The position numbers and the translations under genes were made by a program. The notes below the pieces were generated by a model. That model ran no database searches, had not been told where the DNA came from, and saw nothing but the letters and a program-made list of their open reading frames with translations. This document shows positions 12,995-24,900 of a stretch of DNA of 64,000 nt, piece after piece (position 1 is the first letter of the stretch; the number at the start of each line of letters is the position of its first letter). The stretch lies in the NCBI RefSeq assembly GCF_047663525.1, contig NC_092587.1:38617001-38681000 (forward strand), in the 5' to 3' direction. The DNA comes from Anas platyrhynchos. Lineage: Eukaryota > Chordata > Aves > Anseriformes > Anatidae.

Positions 12995-15900
12995 GTAACG
13001 GCTGGCACCGGGCCGGCGGGGGGAGGCCGCTCCCGGCAGGGCCCGGCCCCGCGGCTCGGCCCCTCTGCGGCCCGCTCCGCCGGTGCTGGGCCTCTCGGCT
13101 CGGCCGGCAGCCGCCTCGGTGCGCTGGGCGGCCTCCTGTCCGCAGGGGCGGGCGGGGGAGGTGTGTGAGGGTGTGAGGGGCGGCCCCGGGGGGCTCCGGG
13201 CTGCCCCGGGGTCTGGTCGGGGTGGGGGTGGGGGTAGGCCCGGTGACCCGCCCGCTTATTCAAGGCTCTTGGCGTCTTGATGCAGGGGTACTCGTCTCAC
13301 TGAGAAATGTCACGGAATCACAGAGTGGTTTGGGTTGGAAAGGACCTTAAAGCCCACCTAGCTCCAACCCCCTGCCATGGGCAGGGACACCTCCCACCAG
13401 ACCAGGTTGCCCAAAGCCCCATCCAGCCTGGCCTTGAGCACCTCCAGAGATGGGGCACCCACAGCTGCTCTGGGCAGCCTGTGCCAGGGCCTCACCACCC
13501 TCTGAGGGAAGAATTTCTTCCTAACACCCAATCCAAATCTCCCCTCTTTCAGTTTAAAACTATTCTCCTGTGTCCTGTTATTATCTACACAAGAGCCCCT
13601 CTTCATCCTTTTTATAAGACCCCTTTAAGTATTGAAAGGACTCAATGAGATCTCAATGGGGATCTCAATGGAGCCTTCTCTTTGCCAGCCTGAACATCCC
13701 CAGCTCTCTCAGCCTGTCTTCACAGGAGACGTGCTCCAGCTCTCTGACCATCTCTGTGGCTTTCCTCTGGACCCATTCTGACAGCCCCACATCCTTCCTG
13801 TGCTGGGGGCCCCAGACCTAACGCAGCACTCCCAAGTAGGGCCTCGTGAGGGCAGAGTAGAGGGGGGACAGTCACCTCCCTTGACCTGCTGGCCATGCCT
13901 CTCTCGATGCAGCTCCCTTGAAGTCTTTCCAAAAAGCCTGGAAAATAAACTGTGAAATCTTGTCTCTTTTTAAAATCCAACCTAAATGAAATGTGATTTT
14001 TGTCCATGTAAAGATCAGTAGCTAATTGGGTGATAATAATTATTTTCATATTTTTTTTCACGTTTTTATGAGTCTGTTTACCTGGGACTTCTGTAAGTCT
14101 CTTAAGTTGCTGCAAGATTATGGTCCAATAATTCTGCATCCACAATGCTAATGCAGCTTGTTAACACGACTTCTAATTGTGTCCTTAGTGTTCAGGTACT
14201 TTAATTATGGTATCTCAGCAAAGTAAAAGCTCTTGATACAGAGAACAAAGTGACAGTTGCATTTCCTAAAACCTCACATAGCGGCTGATTTGAAGTTTCA
14301 CTGCTGTCATGAGAAGCAGTTTCACTCTTCTGTGGCTCTCCCCACCTGTATGGTGCACTTTTGCTTGATTACATACTGTAGTTGTTTGATCTCTAAATGA
14401 TCTGATTAAGTGAGCTGAAAAAAAAAATACATAAAACTGTGAATTTATTTTTGGCTGGGTTCATATTTTTTTTGGTTTGGGGGATGCACTGGACCACAAA
14501 TTCTTTCTTTGGATGTCGGGAGAATGTTAGATGGGCTCACAAACTAGCAAACCTTCACTCCAGGTGGAATGTGCAGTGTAACTTGGTACAGACCCGATAT
14601 TCTCATATAGGGCATTCTGCTTTTCAGTATATTTTCAAACTGTGGGTGTCCTAAATTGATTCCATTTTTCCTTCTGTCTGTGAGGTGTTTTGATGAGGTA
14701 TTGCAGGTGGTAGGTGTCTGGGAGAGTGGTAGGTACTACCTTGTGGGGTGCTTTAGTCTCATTTGGCATAGTAATATGAAACTAATGTATTTGGATGTAT
14801 GCATTCTTTTTTGAAAAATATTCCACAGAGTAATTCCACTGAGTGTGTGCAGTGACAGATTAAATAGCTGGGATAGCCTGCATTATCTCGGACTTCGTGA
14901 AATCTTATTTCAGCAAGCCATATAAGGTTGAGGGTTTTAGTTGCACCCCATTCAAATCCTTCCGTTGTGTTTATTTCCCAGACATCACTAAAAGCAATGG
15001 GATCACAACTCAGCTATTTCATAGTCTCATCTCTTTTTGCAGAGCTCTAGTTTCAGCTTCTTATATGAATGTGGTATGAACTGTAAGTTCAGTCACCTCA
15101 TGTAACTGTATGTACTGCTTTCCTTAGAATTTTGTCCTATCTTGTTACTGTGAAGGTTCTTTTCCCTGCTTTTCTATGTACAGTTAACTCAGTTCCAGAA
15201 GACTGAGGTTATTGCTGAAGAGTTCTGAAGTCCTGACTCATACTTTATTAATGACCACTTGCCCTAGAACAGTGTGAACTTCATTTTTTTGGTCCTTTCT
15301 TAGAGCTTCTAGGTTTTTCTGTGTGTAACTTGGCAGTGAGGTCTTTTGGTTTCAGTGCTTTTGACATGAGAGCAGGTATATTACCTCTTTGTTGCTTAGC
15401 AAGTGGTATTTTGTTTCCCTGATTTCACAGAAGTCTCTGGACTGTCTCTCACCCTTATAACAGAAAACTATGTTAGAAAACGAGGCAAAAAGTTGGCATG
15501 GGGACAAGTATAAATTTAGCCTGTCAGTGTATAGGCTATTATTACAGCTGGGCTAAAGACAGTAATGATTTTTGTTTCATGTTCTTGGAGTTGAGTCTAT
15601 CTTCAGCATATGGGCTGTTAGATCTTCCTCAAATTACTAGTTGGCACACGAGCTGTCAGAAGTTGTTTTTCATTTGCTTGTGCCCTTTCTCTTGAAGCTA
15701 AATCGTGGTCTAAGCTCAGCTATTTGGCCAGCGTGTAGCAACTACAAGTGTTCAAATAGCACCGTATGTGTTCCTAAACTGTGATGTAAAAGCTGTAGTG
15801 TTTGGGGGGAGTGTGGTTGAGGTTTTTTTATATTAGGATCAACAAAGATTTACAATACAGTCTGTTAAAATGAGCTTTGTGTTCCCTAGGTAGTTTGTTG

Positions 15901-18900
15901 GCATGTATGAAGCAGACTTTTAGAGTAGATATACTCCGGTGTAAGCAGTGTTTTGCTGCACCATCAACTGGTTTAATTTTGGGGCTTCAAAACTACTATT
16001 CTGTGGGTTGTGCTATTCTATGAAGCATTTGATTTATGTCTTTTTTACCCTTTATCATTTACTATGGATAGAATCGTAATCTTTGCCGAATATCTTGTAC
16101 TTGATAGGTTTTCTCTGTGAACAAAACGTCTGCCTGCCTTTGCCTCTTTTTAATTTAGTAAAGGTTTCATTATGTTTGACTAAAGCAGTTCACTGATCAT
16201 TCTGAAATTCTTGTATATTCTTTCCATCGTATAGTTATTCCTTAAGGACTTCTCTTGAGGAAGTATTTGTGGTAGAAATGCCGTGATCTGTCTCAATCAC
16301 TTACTCTAGACTTTTATGTTTGCTGATATCCCACAGCTGTTGCATAAGTAGCAGAAATACCTGATTCCAGAAACCTGCAGAGGCAGAACTTGAAAAGCTT
16401 ACTGTTGTAAAACAGGAACCATTTTCATTGATATGTGGTTCCCACTGTTGGGAGCTTTGTCATATATATCACAATATGAATATTTGTGCTTTTTTCCACC
16501 CGCTTAGAAACTTGGTGTGAGAGTTCTACACTTCTAAGACCAGCAGGGTGAGAAATTTTACTATCCTAGGAAACAGGTTGAGCATAGGCGCAGCAAACAT
16601 GACGTACAAGGGTATGGTTTGTACTCTTACTAAAACTTGAATTCAAATGCCAGATGTTCTTGGGTGTCTTTCGAGCAAAAGATGATGCTGGTCAATAATG
16701 TTAGCTTGATGCTTTGCAGAGCGCTCGGATATAGTGGTCTGTGGGCCCTGGAAGCGGGCTGTTGGTGCAGTTTGGACACTGACAGATCAGCAGTGGTTGT
16801 GTGACTGTGCTCTGGGGAAACCTCGGCTCTTCCAGAGAGGGAGGTGGAAATGAAAGCAGCATGATACAGATTTTTAAATTGAGATCCATTTCTTCTGACT
16901 TAGCTTAGTTTAGAGCTTGGCTTTATTACATTTTGTTGATGTAAGGTATCTCAGAGCAGCCATTGACTAAATTGAATTTATTTTATTGGCCTGTACTTGT
17001 TTCCTCGGCGTTGCATCTTTTGTTCTGTTTACCTCCTGTCAGGATCTGGAAATAACAGATAGAGCGGCTGATTAGCATCTTGTTAATGTTTGCAGACAGA
17101 CCAATTTTTTCCTTAATTTGTAGTCTGGGGAGCATTCAGACTTTCTAATGGAGTTACTTTCTTATGAGCATGCCTGCTTGCTACTTCAGCTGTTGAATCC
17201 ACAATGAGGTCCTTTACCTGATGCTGTAATATAAGGCAAAAATGAAAGAACCACTGTTGAAAAGTTGTTAGACTTGCACAGTGCCACAATTGCTCAGTGA
17301 CCCCAGCGTGGTGGCTGTCTCACTGCACAAGTGCTACAGGCTGTGTCTGTCATAAGCTGGATGGCATCTGGCAGAGTGACAGCGGTCCCAGGTCATACTC
17401 TGGCAGAAAAGGAGAATGTGCTCAAGAACATGGGGAAGGAATATGAAGTATCTGAAAGGTGGGACTAGTTCGTAGAGTTGCAGTGCTTCTCCATTCTCTG
17501 AAATGTCCCACGTTTGACGGGTTGTTGGTGTGCAGCAGAGGTAAGAGGAGGAATTGGAGGTACTAACAGTGAGTGCATGTGGTATCATAGACCCACAGAA
17601 TGGTTTGGGTTGGAAGGGACCTTAAAGAAACCCAGTTCCAACCCCTCTGCCATGGGCAGGGACACCTCCCACCCCATCCAAAACTCAAAGCCCCATCTAA
17701 CCAGGCCTTGAGCACCTCCAGGGATGGGGCATCCACAGCTGCTCTGGGCAACCTGTGCCAGTGCCTCACCACCCTCTGAAGGAAGAATTTTTTCCTAACA
17801 TTTAATCTAAACCTCCCCTCTCTTAGTTTAAAGCCATTCCTCCTTGCCCTATCACTACACTCCCTGACACAGTCTCTCCCCAGCATTCCTGCAAGCCCCC
17901 TTTAGGCACTGGAAGAGCTGAACGCAGGGCTCCAGATGGGGTCTCATGAGGGCAGAGCAGAGGGGGACAATCCCCTCCCTCGCCCTGCTGGCCACTCTGC
18001 TTTTGGTGCAGCCCAGGACACGGTTGGCTTTCTGGGCTGCAGGTGCACGTTGCCAGCTCAGTACTTTGTGCCCAGCACAGACAGGATGGGAAATGGCAAG
18101 TAAGGAGGGCAGGAGTGCCCTGCTGTGGGGTAGCTCTCCCTTTCTGTTGCCTACATCTCATTGTCTTTGGGTGCAGTGTTGTCAGTCTCTCACTAGATGG
18201 TTGCACAGGGCCATAAATTGCCTTTGAACAACAAGCATTTAATCCAAAACTTTACTTGTGTTCTGGCATATGTTGTAATTGTCGATGTGGTTTTGGTGAA
18301 GGCCTCCTGATATATGTCCCTGGCAATAAGTGCTGTAAACGTTGCCCACTGAGTGCTTATTGTAAGCAGCATAATGAGCTGGAGATAAAATAAATAAAAA
18401 CAAAATCCATGCTCTGTCCTTACAGTATTAAGAATGGTACCTCCTGTTGTGAGAAAATGTTACTGGCATAATAGTGGGACTTCAGAAAGTTACTCTGCTG
18501 GACAGGGATTATAAATACTTGAACAGTTTTCCATAACCTGAACAGGCACAGGCCATGGCAGGTCGTAGAGGAGCACAGCGGAGGGTGCTTCTCAGGGGGC
18601 TGCCTTGGGTAAAGTGAGCCGACATCCTGCTTCTTCCTTCTGCTTTTCACAGGAGGTGGTAAACAGCTCTTCCGTGGCTTTCCTGAATTTTGTGCTGTGG
18701 TTCCCTGTTTCTGTAGACCCTCTGTCAGTTTACTTGGTAGAATAGCTGCTGTCCCCACGTGGCACAGAGTTGTTCATGACTGCCTGGGATGAATTGTGAA
18801 TCTGCCTTTGACTTTTGTAGTACTTACAGGGAAAAAAAACAAACAGGTCAAGCAGTGGCTTTTTTCATTGGATTTACAGGAAAAAAAAAAAAAAGCAACA

Positions 18901-21900
18901 AACAAAACAGGTGGCCTAACAGTGTAAGATTATTAAAAAATACTTAAAGATTTTTTTTCTCCACCACTTTTTTAAGGAACAGTTGCCAACTGGATGCTTT
19001 TAGTGATAGCACTCCTTAGGTGCTAATACTTACTTTAAACATTTGAGGAACTTAAGGATATCATAGGTAGATAAACCTGGATTTGGTTACTCTTATTTTA
19101 CTGTGATATTAAGGAAACTTTTTCATGGAACTGGCTGTAAGTTATAAGATGTCTGAAAACCTTTGAATTATTATATGTGCAGTTGCAAGACAATTCAAAT
19201 GTATTTAAAATCAAGTTATTGTAAAGTTGTTTCGCTTGTCATGTTTCGCTTGTCATGTTACATCTTCATTTGTTTTAGTTGCATTTTCGTTGAATGTTCT
19301 TCCGTTCGTTCTTCATTTCATTATAGTTGTGGGACCAGAGGGTCTGACTTCTTATATGTGTAATAACATCTAAGCCTGAGGAACTCTGGACAGTTCAACA
19401 TATGCTTTCAAACAGGTGTGGAAAAAAGCGAATACAGTTGTTTAAATCAGAGTAGTCAGGTGTTTTATGGCTGGACAACTGCTCTGGCCTCAAGCAGGTG
19501 AGTAATGTGTGCTGCTTTGCTTCCCTGGGGTTTTGTTTCCACGACTGGTCCTTTGACTCTGCAGAGCACAGATTTCTTACTGGTGGCCGTGGGGGTGTAA
19601 TATTGGGGTGAGGAGTACCTTTGGGTTTAAAATCCTAGGGGCACATCAATTTATCTAGTCACCTTTGTTGTGTGCTTATTAACTTCAACTTTTTTCATGA
19701 TGGGGTTGTTAATGTATAGGTATAGAGGAAGTAAAAGTGATGGCTTTAATCATATGAAAAGAAAAAGATTAAGCTAGAGTCCACCTACTTCTTGCCTTTG
19801 AAAAAGAGACTGATGAAATACATAAAATAAGGACTAGTATAAAATCAAGGTGAGCTAGTAGCATACCTTCCTGCCTTGTAATAAAAGTAGCACAGTCAAC
19901 GAACTGAACAGGTGGGGCTCCTGAAAGTGCTGAGTTCTTCCACGTAGCAGATAACGAGACCTTTCTAGATCAGACCTGTCGCTGAAGCTAAAAAGTTACC
20001 AAGATTTGAAGTAGAACAGGATGCTTTAGTGCGCAGAGGGTGTTGACAGGTAATACAGATAGGATTAAGTTATGTTTTGGGGGTCACGGTTACTTTAACT
20101 GCTAATAATGGGACAACTGGAGCACATTATGCTGCCCTGCTCATATCACTTCCTTCACTGTCTGTACGTACCAGGAGCTCACTACAAAGATTGTGGTTGC
20201 GCATTTTACACAAGTCCTAACTATTTTAATGATGCTTCTGATTGTTCTCCGGCATTTGCTGTCTGTTCTCCCTCATCTTCTTTAAAGGTTCCCATCATAC
20301 GTATTTTGCAGTAACGTGCTGTTCAGGCAAGAGACTACTTGCTGCAACTGCCTGCTTTTGAAACATTTGTTTTTTTGGCCGTTCAAGAAACCCACGGGTG
20401 GTGATGAGACATTCGCCTGGTTGCTGGGCTGTGAGGCGCTGAGCAAACACCTTGTGGGCTGCACGGTGCGCCGGGTCAAGCTGTGCAGTGTTTTAGTAGT
20501 TGCCGACTGAGGGATGGCTTTTATTCAAATCTAACTATCGTTATACTGACTTTTAATTTAGGCATTTCCTTAGTACTTGTATGTGTAATTTAACGTTGGT
20601 TTCCGTCTTTTAATGGACTAATAGCTTGCCATTGCTGTCATACAAGAAGACAAAAATACGTCACAAATTACATCTTGCTGTAACGTGTTGTCAGAATACT
20701 CTTGGAATTTTTGAGTTTTCAGCTTGCTAAGAACGTTGTGTGAAACACAGCCAAGTGTAGCCAGGCTTCAAGTGCTACCACTATAAAATCATACTCTCAA
20801 AAACAACTTATTCACATTCAGTTATGTAATTAATTCATAAAACGCAGCTAAAGAGAGCAACTCAATATTTCAGATAATTCAAATATGACTTACAAAATGC
20901 TTTGTAATGGAATAAATCGTTAAAGCACTTTCTAGGTATTCTTTTGTAAGATTGGTGCCATATTTTTCTTCAAACTAGTTATGTTATTGCATCTTCTAGA
21001 CTACCACCTATGTGTGACTTAGAATCATAGAATACCCTGAGGTGGTAGGGATCCACAAGGAACGTCAAGTCCAACTCCTGACCCTGCACAACACCACCCA
21101 AAAATCAGACCCTGTGTCTGAGAGCGTTGTCCAAATGCTGCTTGAACTCCAGCAGGCTCGGTGTAGTGACCACTGCCCTGGGGAGCCTGTCCCAGTGCCT
21201 GACCACCCTCTGGGTGCAGAGCCTTTCCCTAACCCTCAGCCTGACCCTCCCCTGTCCCAGCTCCATGCCGTCCCCTCGGGTCCTGTCGCTGTCCCCAGAG
21301 AGCAGAGCTCAGCGCCTGCCCCTCCGCTCCCCTCGTGAGGGAGCTGCAGGCCGCCATGAGGCCTCCCCTCAGCCTGCTCTGCTTGGGGCTGAACAAACCA
21401 AGGGGCCTCAACCTTATACATCTCCTCCAGACCCTGCACCACCTTTGTAGCCCTCCCTTGGACACTCTAACAGTTTTATGCCCTTCTCATGTTGTGGCAC
21501 CCAAACCGCACACAGTGCTGGAGATGAGGCCGCCCAGCGCAGAGCAGAGCGGGACAATCCCTTCCCTCGCCTGGCTGGCAGTGCTGGGCCTGATGCACCC
21601 CAGGGTGCGGTTGGCCTCCTGGCTGCCAGGGCACGCTGCTGGCTCGTCTGCAGCTTGCTGCCAACCAGAACCCCCAGATCCATTTCTGTGGGGCTGCCCT
21701 CCAGCCTCTTGCCCCACCAGTCCGTATGTAAAGCCAGGGCTGCCCCTTCTCTGGTACAGAATCCAGCACTTGCTCTTGTTAAACTTCATATAGCTGGTGA
21801 TTGCCCAGTCCTCTGATTTGTCAAGATCTCTCTGCAAGGTGTTTCCACCCTCAGTTGAGCCAACTTCTTCCAATTATAGTGCTGTCTGCAAACAAACTTA

Positions 21901-24900
21901 AAACACCTTCTAGTTCTACATCCAAGTCGTTTATGAAAACATTGGAGAGACTCAGCCTTCTTCAACAATTGAAACAAGTTATTTTTTTTTTCTTTTTTTT
22001 TCCTTTTTTTTAAAAAAAAAAAAGACACTCTAAGGTCAGTTGTGTTAAAGACTTGATAACAATTGGAAAAAATAAATACAAGGTTATACCTGTTGTTGAA
22101 TATGGATAAAACCTGACAGCTTGACTTTCTGGCCTTTGAAACTTGGAGAAACTTTTTCTTGAGTAATGCTAGGAAGGAAATAAACTGCATTGTGGGAAGT
22201 GCTCTGTTTTACAGATGTCTTCTGAGCATGTTCCTCGTTCTTTGATTTCATCATAGCAGAGGTGGATCTGTTACGCAGAGCAATGTGGAATCACATCGCA
22301 GGAATAGATGTGTGGAGCAATGCAGGACTTTCCAGCTAGGTGACCTCTGTGGCATGGAGTCAAAGAACTGGGGCATGGGGGTCACTTTGTCTTTTCCTGT
22401 GAAAGGAGAAGTTTGTCCTTCTGAGAGATCAACGGTTGGAAAATAATAAAAGCATGAATTGTTGGATTGTTAGTAGTAGGGCTGATTTGATGGTATGAAA
22501 TAACTGGTGTAATACATTAGACCAAGTGTTTCTAGACTGAGGAGGTGTACTTTGATAGTTAGTAAAATTATTGGCAGTGCGGGTCTACCAGAGCAACTTT
22601 GAAACGGGTGGCTTGTCTGGAACGGCTGTCCCAGTGATTGATCGCTTCTTGGTTCAGACTTAATAGATCAGGTCCAAATACTGGACCTTTTACAAAGGTA
22701 AAACTGAAATGAATGTGCAAAGTTGCAGTGTTTAAACAGGGACTGAATTTCAAAGCAGGTATTTGGTAGAAATAAAGGGGGGATCATTTCTGGTAGAAGA
22801 AAGAAAACCTGCAATAGTGAACAGGAAAGAAGACCTCAAGTATTTGGAAGGGAATTTAATAAAGTGTTGGCAATAATACTTCAAGAGGGAGATTAGAGTT
22901 AAGTGACCTCTAGAGGTCTCTTCCAAGCAGTATTTTTGTGATTAAACCTGACACTTTAGAAATTTCTGTTGAAGAGAAATTTAAGAAATATATATACAAC
23001 AGAAAGGACAAGTAAATCAGAGTTTTATTGGTATTTTTCAGCGCTGTTCAGCTTACATACCTAGACTTGTAGCTTGCTGGCCTGACTGCAGTTGTGATGA
23101 TTTAAAAAATTTGATGAATGAGTAAGTTGAGAAAAAGAGATAATGGTATTTTAGTACTGAAGAAACATAATCTCTTTCCCTGATAAGTTGAGAAATTATT
23201 TTATTTTGCTTTTAAAAATATGTATTTCTTAAAGCAGTGTTGTTTTCTGCTTAGTTTGAAAACCTAAAGTTATTATAGAAAATTACTGTTACTTCTTATG
23301 AATTTCACTTCCCCAAAATCTTAGCTTGGTGTATTAGGGACTTTTCTATCTTCTCTGGAAGAGCTGTGGAAAAAAGAACTTCTTTATATTGTTTATACAG
23401 TTCTTACGAACTCTTATATAGAATGTAGCTCTGAAGAACCTGCTGAATTTTGACAGAAAAATTCTTGGTTTTATTATATTCTGTTAAGAGCATGAGTGGA
23501 GTTCTATGAGGAGTGTTGTCCTTGGATGTATTTCTGTTAACTTTTGAATGCTGAGGTTTAGTGGGCAGCTCACAGTCCTGCAGGCCACTCTTACGTGACT
23601 CTCATACTCTACATTTGCAATGGAACCTTTGCTATTCAACCTGCGTGTACATGGCTGTTACTTAGTTTAAGGCTGCAATTTTAAATGCCTTTGGAATTCA
23701 TCTTTAGTAAACTAAGAAAAAGGACAGTTTAGTGTAAATTTAGGTTATCGTTTCAACATGCTTAGGTAACAAGTGGGGAAAAGGCAAACTATGTAAGAGA
23801 TGCCTAAGAGAAGCCTATGTAAGAGAGCCTTCAAATGTTTCAAATGCTGTGTAGTGCTCAAACTTACTGCTTAGAGAATAGAATTAATCAGTTCCAGTTT
23901 CTATTTTTTCTTGACTTATGCGAAAGACTCTTGTCTTAGAAGGGGAAATAAAAGGAAAGGTAGAAAACTGTAACAACCGCTAGTTGATTGCTTCTACTTA
24001 AGTAGGTGAATCAAAATGCCAATATAGCAGGAAATAAAATTTTAATATCTTCTATTTCTTCTTTGTTATAGGTTGTATATGAGCAAGAAGGAGTTTGCAT
24101 TCATTCATCCTGCGGAAAAAATGATGATCAGGACAACTTAATATCAGGAGTACTACGTGTCATAGAAAAGGTATTGGTGTTATACAACTATGGGAACTCC
24201 TTATATTTGTTGGCCAAGCACAAAATGCATTTGATAAATCTCAAATGTTCTCAAGTACTGGAATTCGTTAGTGAATGAACATTGCATGTTTGATACCATC
24301 TGCATCATTTATATATATGTATAATGTAAGTTATACCTGAATCATACTGTGGGTAAAGAGGGAGATGTGTACTTTACATTGATTGATTGTTTGTATTGTA
24401 GGAAAATGAAGTAATAGTAGACTGGAGGCCACTGGATGATACTTTGGATACTTCTAATATCCTCTGTGCTGGAAAGGTATGTTTGTTAGTTGTGAGTGTT
24501 TTTCATTCTGTTTCCATTTTGTGGTAACTTTTGGGTAGATGATCTTATAACTGGCAGCAAAATCTATTTCTGTGACTATTGGTATTAATAGCTATGTGTA
24601 GGAATCTCATTTGTGGACTACAGCCCGTTCCAGGTTACTGGGATATATATTTAGGCGATTGTGCTTGGTTCTATACATAAAATAGAAGGGAACAGTCTGT
24701 TTGAATAGTGAAGACCAAATAAGTGTAAAGCAAATCACAGTCACTGGTCTCCCTGCATCTATTATGCTGGATTCTGGTGATCCATTCTTCGTAATTAAAC
24801 TCAAAACAGAGAGACACTGTTCTAATGCAAAGTAAATAAAGAAGTCTATGGATGTTCCAAGAGCCAGTAATATATAAGCAGTATTAAGAGAATGTGACTA

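Larger units (their letters stand above)
12740..13280. promoter_or_regulatory. TBC1D15: CpG-island promoter of TBC1D15
   Basis: About 540 bp of very GC- and CpG-rich sequence surround exon 1, in contrast to AT-rich flanks. Visible sites upstream of the ATG are a perfect NRF-1-type palindrome GCGCATGCGC (12871-12880), an E-box CACGTG (12929-12934), an ATF/CRE half-site ACGTCA (12944-12949) and several GGGGCGGGG boxes. There is no TATA box. The design is that of a housekeeping promoter, and the TISU at the start codon implies a transcription start only a few tens of bases upstream, roughly 12935-12962. Confidence 0.8.
12995..24071. other. TBC1D15 intron 1 (11.1 kb)
   Basis: The largest intron of the gene. 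It begins with the G-rich end of the CpG island and carries three minus-strand CR1 copies (13.3, 17.6 and 21.0 kb), a small plus-strand CR1 tail near 22.9 kb, a 14-bp tandem duplication and several homopolymer runs. I recognise no coding exon, and no RNA gene, in it. Confidence 0.85.

Noticed and set aside
12733..13263. Open frames of 147 (plus) and 163 (minus) codons over the TBC1D15 promoter
   Set aside because: Composition artefacts of the GC-rich promoter. Only MAAPPSGK from 12971 joins in phase to the conserved exon 2.
13307..13648. Plus-strand 113-codon open frame
   Set aside because: Antisense reading of a CR1 3' end.
21335..21873. Several overlapping open frames of about 90-150 codons
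   Set aside because: They fall inside a CR1 LINE. The minus-strand ones are reverse-transcriptase remnants and the plus-strand ones are their shadows.
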